DNA from: Bin95 sp965220855
Lineage (GTDB): Bacteria > Pseudomonadota > Alphaproteobacteria > Bin95
Length of the DNA: 64,000 bases
Assembly: GCA_965220855.1 (NCBI GenBank)
Contig: CBDCQY010000001.1
Location: 2,294,001 to 2,358,000 of the forward strand
Direction of reading: 5' to 3'
Position 1 is the stretch's first letter; every line of letters starts with the position of its first letter. Shown here one piece after another: positions 26,296-35,133 of the stretch. Both the position numbers and the translations under genes were made by a program. The notes under the pieces were generated by a model. That model saw nothing but the letters and a program-made list of their open reading frames with translations. It did no database searches and was not told the origin of the DNA.

Positions 26296-28545
26296 ATGGC
26301 GCTGGCCCAGGTCAGGCTCGACGACAAATACACGCTCGAACGCGGCCGGGCGCTGCTGACCGGCGCCCAGGCGCTGGTGCGCCTGCCGATGGCGCAGCGC
26401 CGGCGCGATCTGGCCGCCGGCCTCAATACGGGCGGCTTCATCTCCGGCTATCGCGGCTCGCCGCTCGGCGGCTACGACCAGCAGCTCTGGGCGGCGCGCA
26501 AGCACCTCCAGGACCACCACATCGTCTTCAAGGCCGGCGTCAACGAGGACCTGGCCGCCACCTCGGTCTGGGGCACGCAGCAGTCCGGCTTCTTCGGCGA
26601 CGCGCGCTATGACGGCGTGTTCGGCATCTGGTACGGCAAGGGGCCGGGCGTGGACCGCACCGGCGATGCGCTGAAACACGCCAACCTGTTCGGCACCCAC
26701 GCCCATGGCGGCGTCATCGCGCTCGCCGGCGACGACCATGTGGCCAAGAGCTCGACAACCGCGCATCAGAGCGAGTTCGCCTTCGTCGATGCGATGATCC
26801 CCATCCTGAACCCCTCGGGAGTGCAGGAGTTTCTCGATTTCGGCCTCTACGGCTTCGCGCTGTCGCGCTATGCCGGCCTCTGGGCGGGCTTCATCTGCGT
26901 GACCGACACGGTCGACTCGACCGCCACCATCGATATCGATCCCGACCGGACGCAAATCCGCCTGCCGACCGATTTCGAGATGCCGGAAGGCGGCCTCAAC
27001 ATCCGCTGGCCGGACAACTGGCTCGACCAGGAGCCGCGCCTGCACACCGCCAAGCTGCCCGCCGCCGTCGCCTTCGTGCGCGCCAACCGGCTGGACCGGG
27101 TGACGGTCGGCGGACCGGGCCGGCGGTTCGGCATCGTCACCACCGGCAAGTCCTATCTCGACACGCGCCAGGCGCTCGCGGCGCTCGGCATCGACGACGC
27201 GACGGCGCGCGCGCTCGGCGTCTCGGTTTACAAGGTTGCGCTCTCCTGGCCGATCGAGCCGGAGGGCATGCGCGCCTTCTGCGAGGGGCTGGACGAAGTC
27301 CTGGTCGTGGAAGAGAAGCGCGGGCTGATCGAGCCGCAGATCAAGGAGCTGCTGTTCAGCGCGCCGGCGGACCGGCGTCCCCGGGTGGTCGGCAAGACCG
27401 ACGAGGACGGACGCGAACTGCTGCGCTCCTACAAGGAGCTGCAGCCGGAGGAGGTCGCCGAGGCGATCCTCTCCCGGCTTGGGCGCATGGCCGATGTCGG
27501 CGCCTTCGAGGCCAGGCTCGCCACCATCCGCGAGGCGACGCGCCAGTCGAGCGGCAATCAGCCGAGCCTGGTGCGCACGCCCTCCTTCTGCTCCGGCTGC
27601 CCGCATAATTCCGGCACCCGGCTGCCGGACGGCTCGCGGGCCTTCTCCGGCATCGGCTGCCATTTCATGGCGCAATGGGTCGATCCCGAGAAGACCGCCA
27701 CCTACACCCATATGGGCGCCGAGGGCGCGACCTGGGCCGGACTGCACCATTTCGTCGAGACGCCGCACATCTTCCAGAATATCGGCGACGGCACCTACTA
27801 CCATTCCGGCATTCTGGCGGTGCGCGCCGCAGTCGCGTCCGGCGCCAACATGACCTACAAGGTGCTCTACAACGACGCCGTGGCCATGACCGGCGGGCAG
27901 CCGGTCGATGGGCCGCTTTCGCCGGCGATGGTGACGCAGCAGCTGGCGGCCGAGGGCGTCAAGCCGATCTATCTGGTCACCGATACGCCCGAGGCCTATG
28001 AACGCGCCCGCGATCTGGCGCCGGGCACGGTGGTCAAGCACCGCTCGGAGATGAATGCCGTGCAGATCGCGCTGCGCGAGATCGAGGGCGTCTCCGGCCT
28101 GGTCTATGTGCAGACCTGCGCGGCGGAGAAGCGCCGGCGGCGCAAGCGCGGCGACTTCCCCAACCCGGCCAAGCGCATGTTCATCAATCCGGCGGTCTGC
28201 GAGGGCTGCGGCGATTGCGGCGTCAAGTCGAACTGCGTGTCGGTGATCCCGGTCGAGACCGAGTTCGGCCGCAAGCGCATGATCGACCAGTCGGCCTGCA
28301 ACAAGGATTATTCCTGCCTGAACGGCTTCTGCCCGAGCTTCGTGACGGTCTATGACGCCGAGCCGCGCCGGGGCAAGCCCGCCGGGCAGGCGCCGGGTCC
28401 GCTGGAAGTGCTGCCGGAGCCGGACCGCCCGGCGACCGACGAGCCCTATTCCATGATGATCGACGGCATCGGCGGCACCGGCGTCATCACCGTCGGCGCG
28501 CTGCTCGCCATGGCCGCCCATCTGGAGGCAAGGCCGCCACGGTGA
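26296..28545 (+). CDS. Indolepyruvate ferredoxin oxidoreductase family protein, N-terminal part (frameshifted)
   Basis: This is the first 749 residues of a fused IorAB-type 2-oxoacid:ferredoxin oxidoreductase that oxidatively decarboxylates aryl-pyruvates to acyl-CoA. It contains the pyrimidine-domain start GFISGYRGSPLGGYDQQLW, the TPP domain (FCSGCPHNSGTR ... GIGCHFMAQW ... NIGDGTYYHSG) and an iron-sulfur segment (NPAVCEGCGDCGVKSNC). The reading ends inside the gamma domain at GIGGTGVITVGALLAMAAHLE followed by ARPPR and a stop. Adding one G near 28526 restores the expected LEGKAATVMDMTGLAQKGG and joins it to the next frame. It starts at ATG 26296 behind GGGAGGAG. This could be a true split, a pseudogene or a sequence error. 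Confidence 0.85.
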   Translation: MALAQVRLDDKYTLERGRALLTGAQALVRLPMAQRRRDLAAGLNTGGFISGYRGSPLGGYDQQLWAARKHLQDHHIVFKAGVNEDLAATSVWGTQQSGFFGDARYDGVFGIWYGKGPGVDRTGDALKHANLFGTHAHGGVIALAGDDHVAKSSTTAHQSEFAFVDAMIPILNPSGVQEFLDFGLYGFALSRYAGLWAGFICVTDTVDSTATIDIDPDRTQIRLPTDFEMPEGGLNIRWPDNWLDQEPRLHTAKLPAAVAFVRANRLDRVTVGGPGRRFGIVTTGKSYLDTRQALAALGIDDATARALGVSVYKVALSWPIEPEGMRAFCEGLDEVLVVEEKRGLIEPQIKELLFSAPADRRPRVVGKTDEDGRELLRSYKELQPEEVAEAILSRLGRMADVGAFEARLATIREATRQSSGNQPSLVRTPSFCSGCPHNSGTRLPDGSRAFSGIGCHFMAQWVDPEKTATYTHMGAEGATWAGLHHFVETPHIFQNIGDGTYYHSGILAVRAAVASGANMTYKVLYNDAVAMTGGQPVDGPLSPAMVTQQLAAEGVKPIYLVTDTPEAYERARDLAPGTVVKHRSEMNAVQIALREIEGVSGLVYVQTCAAEKRRRRKRGDFPNPAKRMFINPAVCEGCGDCGVKSNCVSVIPVETEFGRKRMIDQSACNKDYSCLNGFCPSFVTVYDAEPRRGKPAGQAPGPLEVLPEPDRPATDEPYSMMIDGIGGTGVITVGALLAMAAHLEARPPR

Positions 28546-29768
28546 TGGACATGACGGGCCTGGCCCAGAAGGGCGGCGCGGTGTGGAGCCATCTGCGCAT
28601 CGCCGACAGGCTCGAGGACCTGCACAGCGTGCGCATCGGCATGGGCGGGGCGCGCGCGCTCATCGGCTGCGACCTGGTGACCTCCAGCCAGATCGACACG
28701 CTCTCGCGCCTCTCGCGCGATCGCAGCCGGGCGGTGGTCAACACCTATCGCACCTACACCAACGAGTTCGCCCGCAATCCGGACATGGCCTTCCCGGACG
28801 ACGAACTGCGCACCCGCATCGAGGCGGCGCTCGGCGGCGATGCGGTCGAGATGATCGACGCCACCGGCCTGGCGACGGCGCTGCTGGGCGACGCCATCGG
28901 CGCCAACCTGTTCATGGCCGGCTACGCCTATCAGAGGGGCCTGGTGCCGGTCGGCGCGGAGGCGATCGAGCGCGCGATCGAGCTGAACGGCGTCGCTGTC
29001 GAGATGAACAAGCAGGCCTTCGACTGGGGCCGGCGGGCGGCCCACGATCCGGCCTTCGTCGAGCGCGTCGCGAAGCCGGCGGACGCCAAGCCCGAAGCCG
29101 CCGCGCCGGAGAGCCTGGAGGCGACGGTCGCCCGCCGGACGCGCTTCCTGACCGACTATCAGAACGCCGCCTACGCCGCGCGCTACACCGCGCTGGTCGA
29201 GCGGGTGCGGCAGGCCGAGAATGTCGAGGGCGGCGGGCCGCTCGCCCGCGCCGTCGCGCGCTACTATTTCAAGCTGCTGGCCTACAAGGACGAGTATGAG
29301 GTCGCGCGGCTGCACACCACCGACGAGTTCCGCCAGCAGATCGCGCGCCAGTTCGAGGATGGCTACCGGATCGAGTTCAATCTGGCCCCGCCCCTGCTGG
29401 CCCGCAAGGACCCGGTGACCGGCGAGCCGCGCAAGATGCGCTTCGGCTCCTGGATCGTTCCGGTCTTCCGGCTGCTGGCGGCGCTGCGCGGCCTGCGCGG
29501 CACGGCCTTCGATCCGTTCGGGCGCACCGCCGAGCGCCGGCGCGAACGCGCGCTGATCGCGCAATATGAGGCGGATGTCGGGGAAATCCTCGACCGACTC
29601 GGGCCGGAGACCGCCGGCGTCGCCGTCGAGCTCGCCAGCGCGCCGGAGCATATTCGCGGCTTCGGGCATGTGAAGCTCCGCCATCTGGAAGCCTTCGAGA
29701 AGCGTCGGACGGCGCTGCTCGACGCGCTTCGCGACCCGGACAAGCAGACCACCGCCGCGGCCGAATAG
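28542..29768 (+). CDS. Indolepyruvate ferredoxin oxidoreductase family protein, C-terminal part (frameshifted)
   Basis: This 408-residue frame continues the fused oxidoreductase from the middle of its gamma domain: VMDMTGLAQKGGAVWSHLRIAD, followed by NLFMAGYAYQRGLVPVGAEAIERAIELNGVAVEMNKQAFDWGR and the C-terminal DUF6537-like region ending near HLEAFEKRRTAL. In intact relatives both parts are one protein of about 1150 residues. It could start at GTG 28542 or ATG 28545, the latter coupled to the upstream TGA (TGATG), so separate expression is possible, but neither half alone contains a complete gamma domain. Confidence 0.85.
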   Translation: MMDMTGLAQKGGAVWSHLRIADRLEDLHSVRIGMGGARALIGCDLVTSSQIDTLSRLSRDRSRAVVNTYRTYTNEFARNPDMAFPDDELRTRIEAALGGDAVEMIDATGLATALLGDAIGANLFMAGYAYQRGLVPVGAEAIERAIELNGVAVEMNKQAFDWGRRAAHDPAFVERVAKPADAKPEAAAPESLEATVARRTRFLTDYQNAAYAARYTALVERVRQAENVEGGGPLARAVARYYFKLLAYKDEYEVARLHTTDEFRQQIARQFEDGYRIEFNLAPPLLARKDPVTGEPRKMRFGSWIVPVFRLLAALRGLRGTAFDPFGRTAERRRERALIAQYEADVGEILDRLGPETAGVAVELASAPEHIRGFGHVKLRHLEAFEKRRTALLDALRDPDKQTTAAAE

Positions 29769-29782
29769 GAGCGTCTTCAGGC

Positions 29783-30475
29783 ATGACCGCACAGGAAACC
29801 GCCATCGTCGTCGGGGTCGGACCCGGCCTCGGGGCCTCGCTCGGCCGCATCTTCGCGCGCGCCGGCATGAAGGTGGCGCTGGCCGCCCGCTCGCCGGCCC
29901 GGCTGGAGCCGATCGCCGCCGAAATCGGCCCCGATGTGAGCCTCCACGCCTGCGACGCAACCGACGACGCCAGCGTGAAGGCGCTGTTCGCCGCCGCGCC
30001 GGAGCCGGACATCGTGGTGTTCAACGCCTCCGGCCGGGTGCGCGGCAGCGTGGTCGATCTGGAGACCGAGGCGTTCGAGCAAGCTTGGCGGCAGGCTTGC
30101 CTCGGCGGCTTCATCGTCGGGCGCGAGGCGGCGCGGGCCATGCTGCCGCGCGGCTCGGGCAGCATCTTCTTCACCGGCGCGACCGCCTCGGTGAAGGGCT
30201 ACGCCAAATCCGCCGGTTTCGCCGTCGGCAAGTTCGGCCTGCGCGCGCTCGCCCAGTCGATGGCGCGGGATTTCGGGCCGAAGGGCCTGCATGTCGCGCA
30301 TTTCGTCATCGATGGCGGCATTCTCGGGCCGCATCACGCGCCCGACCCGAAGCTGCCGGGCGATCATCTGCTGGTCCCCGATTCGATCGCCGAGACCTAT
30401 CTGCACACCCACCGCCAGCACCGCTCGGCCTGGGCCCACGAGATCGATCTGCGCCCCTGGACGGAGTCGTTCTGA
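29783..30475 (+). CDS. SDR family oxidoreductase with Tyr-to-Phe substitution
   Basis: This 230-residue protein has the Rossmann motif GVGPGLGASLG at 11-21 and the SDR layout, but the catalytic tyrosine is replaced: the segment reads SAGFAVGKFG with F146-x3-K150. The active-site serine position is in TGATAS. The atypical GVGPGLG in place of TG-x3-GIG and the phenylalanine occur together in a subset of SDR-like proteins that may use other chemistry or not be dehydrogenases. It starts 14 bases after the ferredoxin oxidoreductase, with GGAG ahead of the ATG. The substrate is unknown. Confidence 0.85.
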   Translation: MTAQETAIVVGVGPGLGASLGRIFARAGMKVALAARSPARLEPIAAEIGPDVSLHACDATDDASVKALFAAAPEPDIVVFNASGRVRGSVVDLETEAFEQAWRQACLGGFIVGREAARAMLPRGSGSIFFTGATASVKGYAKSAGFAVGKFGLRALAQSMARDFGPKGLHVAHFVIDGGILGPHHAPDPKLPGDHLLVPDSIAETYLHTHRQHRSAWAHEIDLRPWTESF

Positions 30476-30504
30476 ACGCGGCCGACTTTCCCCGGAAATG
30501 GGCG

Positions 30505-30533
30505 TTGACAAGGTCGATCGCCCAAATTATTGT
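30505..30533 (+). promoter_or_regulatory. Promoter of coiled-coil gene 30589
   Basis: TTGACA at 30505-30510 and TATTGT at 30528-30533 have a 17-base spacer. The octamer TATTGTCA starts at 30528 and recurs at 30554-30561, which could be a regulator's direct repeat. Confidence 0.6.
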
Positions 30534-30588
30534 CACCGCTCCCGACTGCTAACTATTGTCATCGGAATGCCGAATGGGAGGCGACGCA

Positions 30589-31023
30589 ATGGAATTCGAG
30601 TGGAACTGGCCGGCGATCACTGCGATGGGGACGGTGCTGATCGCCTTCATCACGGCCGTGATCGGCGTCGCCACCTGCTATCTGATTCACTCCGGCATCA
30701 AGGCGATGAACCGGTCGTCCGACGAGCGCGCCGCCGACAGGCGAGCGGCGATTCAGCAGCGCGCCGCCGACAGACAGGCGGACATGCAGCGGCACGCCGA
30801 GGAGCAACGCCGGGCGCGGGAGGAGCTGGCCGAATGGCGCCGGACGCAGGAAGAGTGGCGCGAGGCGGATATCCGCCGACATGAGGCGGCGATGGCCGCC
30901 ATCCGGCAGCAGCAGGAGGACGCCCGGCAGCAGCGGGAGGACGCCAGGGCCGCCCACAAGGAAACCATGGCGGCGCTCGAGGCGCTGATCGAGCGGACCG
31001 GGGGTCCGACGAAGCGGGAATAG
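30589..31023 (+). CDS. Membrane-anchored coiled-coil protein
   Basis: I do not recognise a named family. The 144-residue product has a periplasmic-leaning N-terminus (MEFEWNWPAITAMG), one transmembrane helix at about residues 13-35 (TVLIAFITAVIGVATCYLI) and a long charged helix with repeated AADR, EEQRR and QREDAR units that should form a coiled coil. The overall plan matches the two duplicated genes near 14 kb, although the sequences differ. The start at ATG 30589 follows GGGAGGCG seven bases upstream; TTG 30556 is an alternative without a ribosome site. Function is unknown. Confidence 0.7.
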   Translation: MEFEWNWPAITAMGTVLIAFITAVIGVATCYLIHSGIKAMNRSSDERAADRRAAIQQRAADRQADMQRHAEEQRRAREELAEWRRTQEEWREADIRRHEAAMAAIRQQQEDARQQREDARAAHKETMAALEALIERTGGPTKRE

Positions 31024-31131
31024 CGCCGACGCAGCGAAACGCGCTGTCAGGGGACGACGCCCCGCCGTCTCACAGCTCATGAACGAGGACATCGCCTTGC
31101 GGAAGGCCGCCCGGCCGGCTAAGAGAGGGCC

Positions 31132-31587
31132 ATGGCAAGGCGTGTGCTGGTCCTGAACGGGCCCAACCTGAACATGCTCGGTCGGCGCCAGCCCGAGATC
31201 TACGGGCGAACCACGCTCGCCGGGATCGATGCGATGGTGCAGACCGCCGCCGGCGATCTCGGCATGGAGGCCGACTGCCGGCAGAGCAACAGCGAGGGCG
31301 AACTGGTCGGCTGGATCCAGGAAGCGCGCGGCGCCTCGGACGCCATCGTCATCAACGCCGCCGCCTATACGCATACCTCGGTGGCGATCCTGGACGCGCT
31401 CACCCTGTTCGAGGGGCCGGTGGTCGAGGTGCATCTGTCCAACATTCACCGGCGCGAGCCGTTCCGGCATCGCTCCTATGTGTCCGGCGCAGCGCTCGGC
31501 ATGATCGCCGGCTTCGGGCCGGTCGGCTACCGGCTGGCGCTGCTCGCCCTGGACGACCACTGGCGCGCGGAGAAAGGCGAGCGATGA
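31132..31587 (+). CDS. aroQ: 3-dehydroquinate dehydratase, type II
   Basis: This 151-residue enzyme carries out the third step of the shikimate pathway. Family motifs are LNGPNLNMLGRRQPEIYG with the catalytic tyrosine Y24 in the lid, QSNSEGELV, INAAAYTHTSVAILDAL and EVHLSNIHRREPFRHRSYVS, which contain the catalytic histidine and substrate-binding residues. Length fits the dodecameric class. It opens the operon with accB and accC, an arrangement widespread in proteobacteria. The start lies close behind GAGAGGG. Confidence 0.96.
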   Translation: MARRVLVLNGPNLNMLGRRQPEIYGRTTLAGIDAMVQTAAGDLGMEADCRQSNSEGELVGWIQEARGASDAIVINAAAYTHTSVAILDALTLFEGPVVEVHLSNIHRREPFRHRSYVSGAALGMIAGFGPVGYRLALLALDDHWRAEKGER

Positions 31588-32033
31588 GCCGCTTTCATAT
31601 CGACGAGGATGCGGTTCGCCGGCTTGCGGCGCTGCTGGAGGAGACCGGCGCGGGCGAGATCGAATATCGCGACGGCGACCGCAGGCTGCGCATCCGGGCG
31701 CAGGCCGCCGCAGCGCCCCCGCCTCCGGCCGCCGCCGCTGCCGCGCGACCGGCGGAAGCGCCTGCGGACCCGACGCCCGAGCCCGCCCCCAACATCGAGG
31801 GCACGCCGGTCACCGCGCCCATCGTCGGCACCGCCTATCTCCAGCCGGAGCCGGGCCAGCCGGCCTTCGTCAAGGTCGGCGACCGCGTCCATGCCGGCCA
31901 GACGCTGCTGATCATCGAGGCGATGAAGGTCTTCAACCAGATTCCCGCGCCCTGCGACGGCGTGGTGCGCCAGGTGCTGGCGGTCACCGGCGCGCCGGTC
32001 GAATATGGCGAAGTCCTGATGGTTCTCGGTTAG
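31584..32033 (+). CDS. accB: Biotin carboxyl carrier protein of acetyl-CoA carboxylase
   Basis: This 149-residue subunit carries biotin for the first step of fatty acid synthesis. It has the N-terminal conserved helix (LAALLEETGAGEIEYRDGDRRLRIR), an alanine- and proline-rich linker at about 40-72, and the biotinyl domain with the target lysine in IIEAMKVFNQI and the thumb loop GTAYLQPEPGQPAFVKVGD. It overlaps aroQ by four bases (ATGA) and stands three bases ahead of accC. Confidence 0.96.
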   Translation: MSRFHIDEDAVRRLAALLEETGAGEIEYRDGDRRLRIRAQAAAAPPPPAAAAAARPAEAPADPTPEPAPNIEGTPVTAPIVGTAYLQPEPGQPAFVKVGDRVHAGQTLLIIEAMKVFNQIPAPCDGVVRQVLAVTGAPVEYGEVLMVLG

Positions 32034-32036
32034 CCG

Positions 32037-33377
32037 GTGTTCGACAAGGTTCTGATCGCCAATCGCGGCGAGATCGCGCTGCGCATCATCCGCGCCTGCC
32101 GCGACCTCGGCATCCGCACGGTGGCGGTCCATTCCACCATCGATTCCGAGGCGATGCATGTGCGGCTGGCGGACGAAAGCGTGTGCATCGGGCCGCCGCC
32201 GCCGCGCGACAGCTATCTCAGCATGGCGGCGCTGATCTCGGCGGCGGACATCGCCGGCGCGGACGCCATTCATCCGGGGCTGGGATTCCTGGCCGAGAAC
32301 GCGACCTTCGCGCAGGTGGTCGCCGACCACGGCTTCGCCTTCATCGGCCCGAGCCCCGAGCATATCGCGACCATGGGCGACAAGATCGCCGCCAAGACGG
32401 CGATGGCGGAGGTCGGCATCGCCCCGGTGCCGGGCGGCGACGAGGCCATGGAGGACGACGCCGAGGCCGGGCGGGTCGCGGCGGCGATCGGCTTCCCCGT
32501 GCTGGTGAAGGCGGCGGCCGGCGGCGGCGGACGCGGGATGCAGATCGCCAGGACGCCGGACACGCTCCCGGCCGCGCTCGGCCTGGCGCGGCGCGAGGCG
32601 GCGAGCGCTTTCGGCGACTCCCGGGTGTTCATCGAGAAGTTCATCGAGAACCCGCGCCATATCGAGATCCAGGTGTTCGGCGATTCGCACGGGCGCGCCG
32701 TGCACCTCGGAGAGCGCGACTGCTCCATCCAGCGCCGCCATCAGAAGGTCGTCGAGGAGGCGCCCTCGCCCGCCATCGGCGAGGCGCTGCGCCGGGAGAT
32801 CGGCGAGCGCGCGGCGACGGCCGTCCGCCGCCTTGGCTATCTCGGCGCGGGCACGCTGGAGTTCCTGTTCGACGGGAGCGACTTCCACTTCATCGAGATG
32901 AACACCCGCATCCAGGTGGAGCATCCGGTCACCGAGGCGGTGACGGGGGTCGATCTGGTCCGCGAACAGTTGCTGATCGCCGCCGGCGAGAAGCTCTCCT
33001 TCGCGCAGGAAGATTTGCGGATCGACGGCCACGCCATCGAGTGCCGGGTGAACGCCGAGAATGCGCGCACCTTCGTGCCCTCCCCCGGGCGGGTGCGGGC
33101 CTATCACCCGCCCGGCGGACCGGGGGTGCGGATCGATTCCGCGCTCTTCGCCAACTGCGTGGTGCCGCCGCATTACGACAGCTTGGTCGCCAAGCTGGTC
33201 GCGCACGGGCCGGACCGCGCCACGGCCGTCGCCCGGCTGGCGCGCGCGCTCGACGAATATGTGATCGAGGGCATCGACACCAATCTCGATCTGCATCGGC
33301 GCATCGTCGCGGACGGCGATTTCCGCCAGGGCGCTTTCGACATCCACTGGCTCGAACGCTGGATGGACGACGCTTGA
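32037..33377 (+). CDS. accC: Biotin carboxylase subunit of acetyl-CoA carboxylase
   Basis: This 446-residue ATP-grasp enzyme carboxylates the biotin on AccB. Signature features are FDKVLIANRGEIALRIIRACRDLGI, IHPGLGFLAENATFA (biotin carboxylase usually reads HPGYGFL, so L replaces Y), the glycine-rich KAAAGGGGRGMQIA and EMNTRIQVEHPVTEAVTGVDLVREQL. It starts with GTG at 32037 directly after accB. The last bases overlap the TTG start of aat. The two carboxyltransferase subunits are encoded elsewhere. Confidence 0.96.
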   Translation: MFDKVLIANRGEIALRIIRACRDLGIRTVAVHSTIDSEAMHVRLADESVCIGPPPPRDSYLSMAALISAADIAGADAIHPGLGFLAENATFAQVVADHGFAFIGPSPEHIATMGDKIAAKTAMAEVGIAPVPGGDEAMEDDAEAGRVAAAIGFPVLVKAAAGGGGRGMQIARTPDTLPAALGLARREAASAFGDSRVFIEKFIENPRHIEIQVFGDSHGRAVHLGERDCSIQRRHQKVVEEAPSPAIGEALRREIGERAATAVRRLGYLGAGTLEFLFDGSDFHFIEMNTRIQVEHPVTEAVTGVDLVREQLLIAAGEKLSFAQEDLRIDGHAIECRVNAENARTFVPSPGRVRAYHPPGGPGVRIDSALFANCVVPPHYDSLVAKLVAHGPDRATAVARLARALDEYVIEGIDTNLDLHRRIVADGDFRQGAFDIHWLERWMDDA

Positions 33378-34054
33378 CGCGGATTTCCGCCGAGATGCTG
33401 CTCAAGGCCTATCGCCTCGGGCTGTTTCCCATGGCCGACAGCCGCCATTCCGACACGCTCTACTGGCTGGACCCGCGCCGGCGCGGAATCATCCCCCTGG
33501 ACGCGTTCCGGGTCTCCCGCCGGCTGGCCCGCACCTTGCGGCAGGACCGGTTCGAGGTCTCGGTAGATCGGGACTTCGACGCGGTCATCCAGGCCTGCGC
33601 CCGGCCGCGCGCCGACGGCGGCGACACCTGGATCAATGACGACATCCTGCGCCTCTACCGCGAGCTGGCCGAGCAGGGCGCGGCGCACAGCGTCGAATGC
33701 TGGCGGGAGGGTCGGCTTGCCGGCGGCCTCTACGGCGTTTCGGTCGGCGGCGCCTTTTTCGGCGAGAGCATGTTCAGCCGGGTGCGCGACGCCAGCAAGG
33801 TGGCGCTGGTGCATCTCGCGGCCCGGCTCGTCGGCGCGGGCTACCGGCTGCTGGATACGCAGTTCCTCACGCCGCATCTCGCCCTGTTCGGCGCGGTCGA
33901 GATCTCGCGCGGGGAATATCGCCGCCGGCTCGGCGAGGCGCTGCAGGTGGAGGCGGCGCTGCCGAGGGAGCTCGACCGGGGCGCGCTGCTGGGCTTCCTC
34001 GCGCGGGCGCGGCTCAGACCGCTTCCATCGGAACCGACGGCACGGTGTCCCTGA
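33374..34054 (+). CDS. aat: Leucyl/phenylalanyl-tRNA-protein transferase
   Basis: This 226-residue transferase adds leucine or phenylalanine to N-terminal Arg or Lys, marking proteins for ClpAP through the N-end rule. Motifs are LLKAYRLGLFPMAD, WLDPRRRGIIPL, VIQACA, TWINDDI, AHSVECW, LAGGLYGVSVGGAFFGESMFS and LLDTQFLTPHL. The start is TTG at 33374 overlapping the accC stop (TTGA). The 3' end overlaps the opposite-strand TauD-type gene by 41 bases. Its place after accC is usual in alphaproteobacteria. Confidence 0.94.
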   Translation: MTRISAEMLLKAYRLGLFPMADSRHSDTLYWLDPRRRGIIPLDAFRVSRRLARTLRQDRFEVSVDRDFDAVIQACARPRADGGDTWINDDILRLYRELAEQGAAHSVECWREGRLAGGLYGVSVGGAFFGESMFSRVRDASKVALVHLAARLVGAGYRLLDTQFLTPHLALFGAVEISRGEYRRRLGEALQVEAALPRELDRGALLGFLARARLRPLPSEPTARCP

Positions 34055-35057
34055 CCAGGATGCCGCCGCGGTCTCCGGGCGTGACGGCGCCATAGCGCGC
34101 CGCGAAGGCTTCCGGCAGCGCGCGGCCGTCCGGCGGGCAGAGCCAGAGCCGCAGCAGATGGCGGCGGCGCTCCGGCTCCGGCCAGTCCTCGAAGGCCGTG
34201 CGGTCGTGCAGGATCGCATGATTGTGCAGAAACTGCATGTCGCCCGGCTCGAACGCCATGTCGAGGCGGAAGTCCGAGCTTTCGCAGAGCGCGTCGAACA
34301 GGTCGAGCGCCTCGACTTCGGTCGCCGTCAGCTCCGGGACTTCCGGGAAGCGCCGGGCGGACTCGATATAACGGCGCACATAGATGGTGGTGAGGTCGTC
34401 GCCGATGCGGTTGAACACCGGCAGCGCAAACCAGGGCGCCATGCCCTCCGGCACCTCGCCGCGCCGGTCGGTTGCGAACGGCGCATAGAGCGCGGCCGCG
34501 AGGTCCGGGCGCCGGCGCACCATTTCGTTATGCACGGCGGCGGAGCTCACGATCGAGCTCAGCCCGCCCGAGCGCGCCGGCTGCAGGCACAAGAGCGCCA
34601 CGATATCGACGGAGTCGGTGTGGAAATTCTGCCGCTCGCGGGTCTGATAGACGCGCACATTGGGGTCGGCGCTGGCGAGACCCAGATCCTTCACATGGCC
34701 CATCAGGTGCCCCTTGGCGTTCTGCGAGCGCGGGCGGCCGAAATGCGCGCCCAGGCCCCAGAAGGCCGCCACCGCCTGCTCCCGGCTCATCCGCCCGACC
34801 GGCAGGCCGCGCAGCAGGAAGAAGCCCCGCCCGCGCAGCAGGTCCTCCGCCAGCCGGGCGAGCTTCGGCCCGAGCGTCGGCAGCGGGAAGGCCGCCCGAT
34901 CGACCTCGATCAGCGGCCGGTCGATGCCGGCGATGGCGGCGTCGATTTCGGCGATGTCGGCTTCGGTCAGCCTGACGGACCAGTCCTCTCGCGCCGCCAT
35001 GTCCGGGCCGCGCCAGTCGGCGGCGCCCGGCAGGACTTCTGGAACCGTCGCGGTCAT
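34014..35057 (-). CDS. TauD/TfdA family Fe(II)/2-oxoglutarate dioxygenase
   Basis: This 347-residue protein resembles the TauD/CsbD-like dioxygenases, close to the gamma-butyrobetaine/clavaminate type. It has the iron motif H146-x-D148 (NFHTDSVD), and the distal motif NNHAILHDRTAFEDW followed by RRHLLRLWL with the 2-oxoglutarate arginine. The substrate cannot be inferred from this; family members act on taurine, carnitine precursors, aromatic ethers and amino acids. It is divergent from the amino acid decarboxylase across 76 bases, and its 3' end overlaps aat. A joint role with the decarboxylase gene group is possible. Confidence 0.88.
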   Translation of the reverse strand: MTATVPEVLPGAADWRGPDMAAREDWSVRLTEADIAEIDAAIAGIDRPLIEVDRAAFPLPTLGPKLARLAEDLLRGRGFFLLRGLPVGRMSREQAVAAFWGLGAHFGRPRSQNAKGHLMGHVKDLGLASADPNVRVYQTRERQNFHTDSVDIVALLCLQPARSGGLSSIVSSAAVHNEMVRRRPDLAAALYAPFATDRRGEVPEGMAPWFALPVFNRIGDDLTTIYVRRYIESARRFPEVPELTATEVEALDLFDALCESSDFRLDMAFEPGDMQFLHNHAILHDRTAFEDWPEPERRRHLLRLWLCPPDGRALPEAFAARYGAVTPGDRGGILVRDTVPSVPMEAV

Positions 35058-35133
35058 GCGATGCTCTCCCGCTCGTCACTTCGGAGACAGTAAGCCCGAT
35101 GCCTCGCGCCAGTTCAATCGCCGGCGGCCGGCC

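Noticed and set aside
24799..28521. A 1240-codon minus-strand open frame opposite emrA and the ferredoxin oxidoreductase
   Set aside because: Low-complexity translation, no motif, and the plus strand holds recognisable enzymes.
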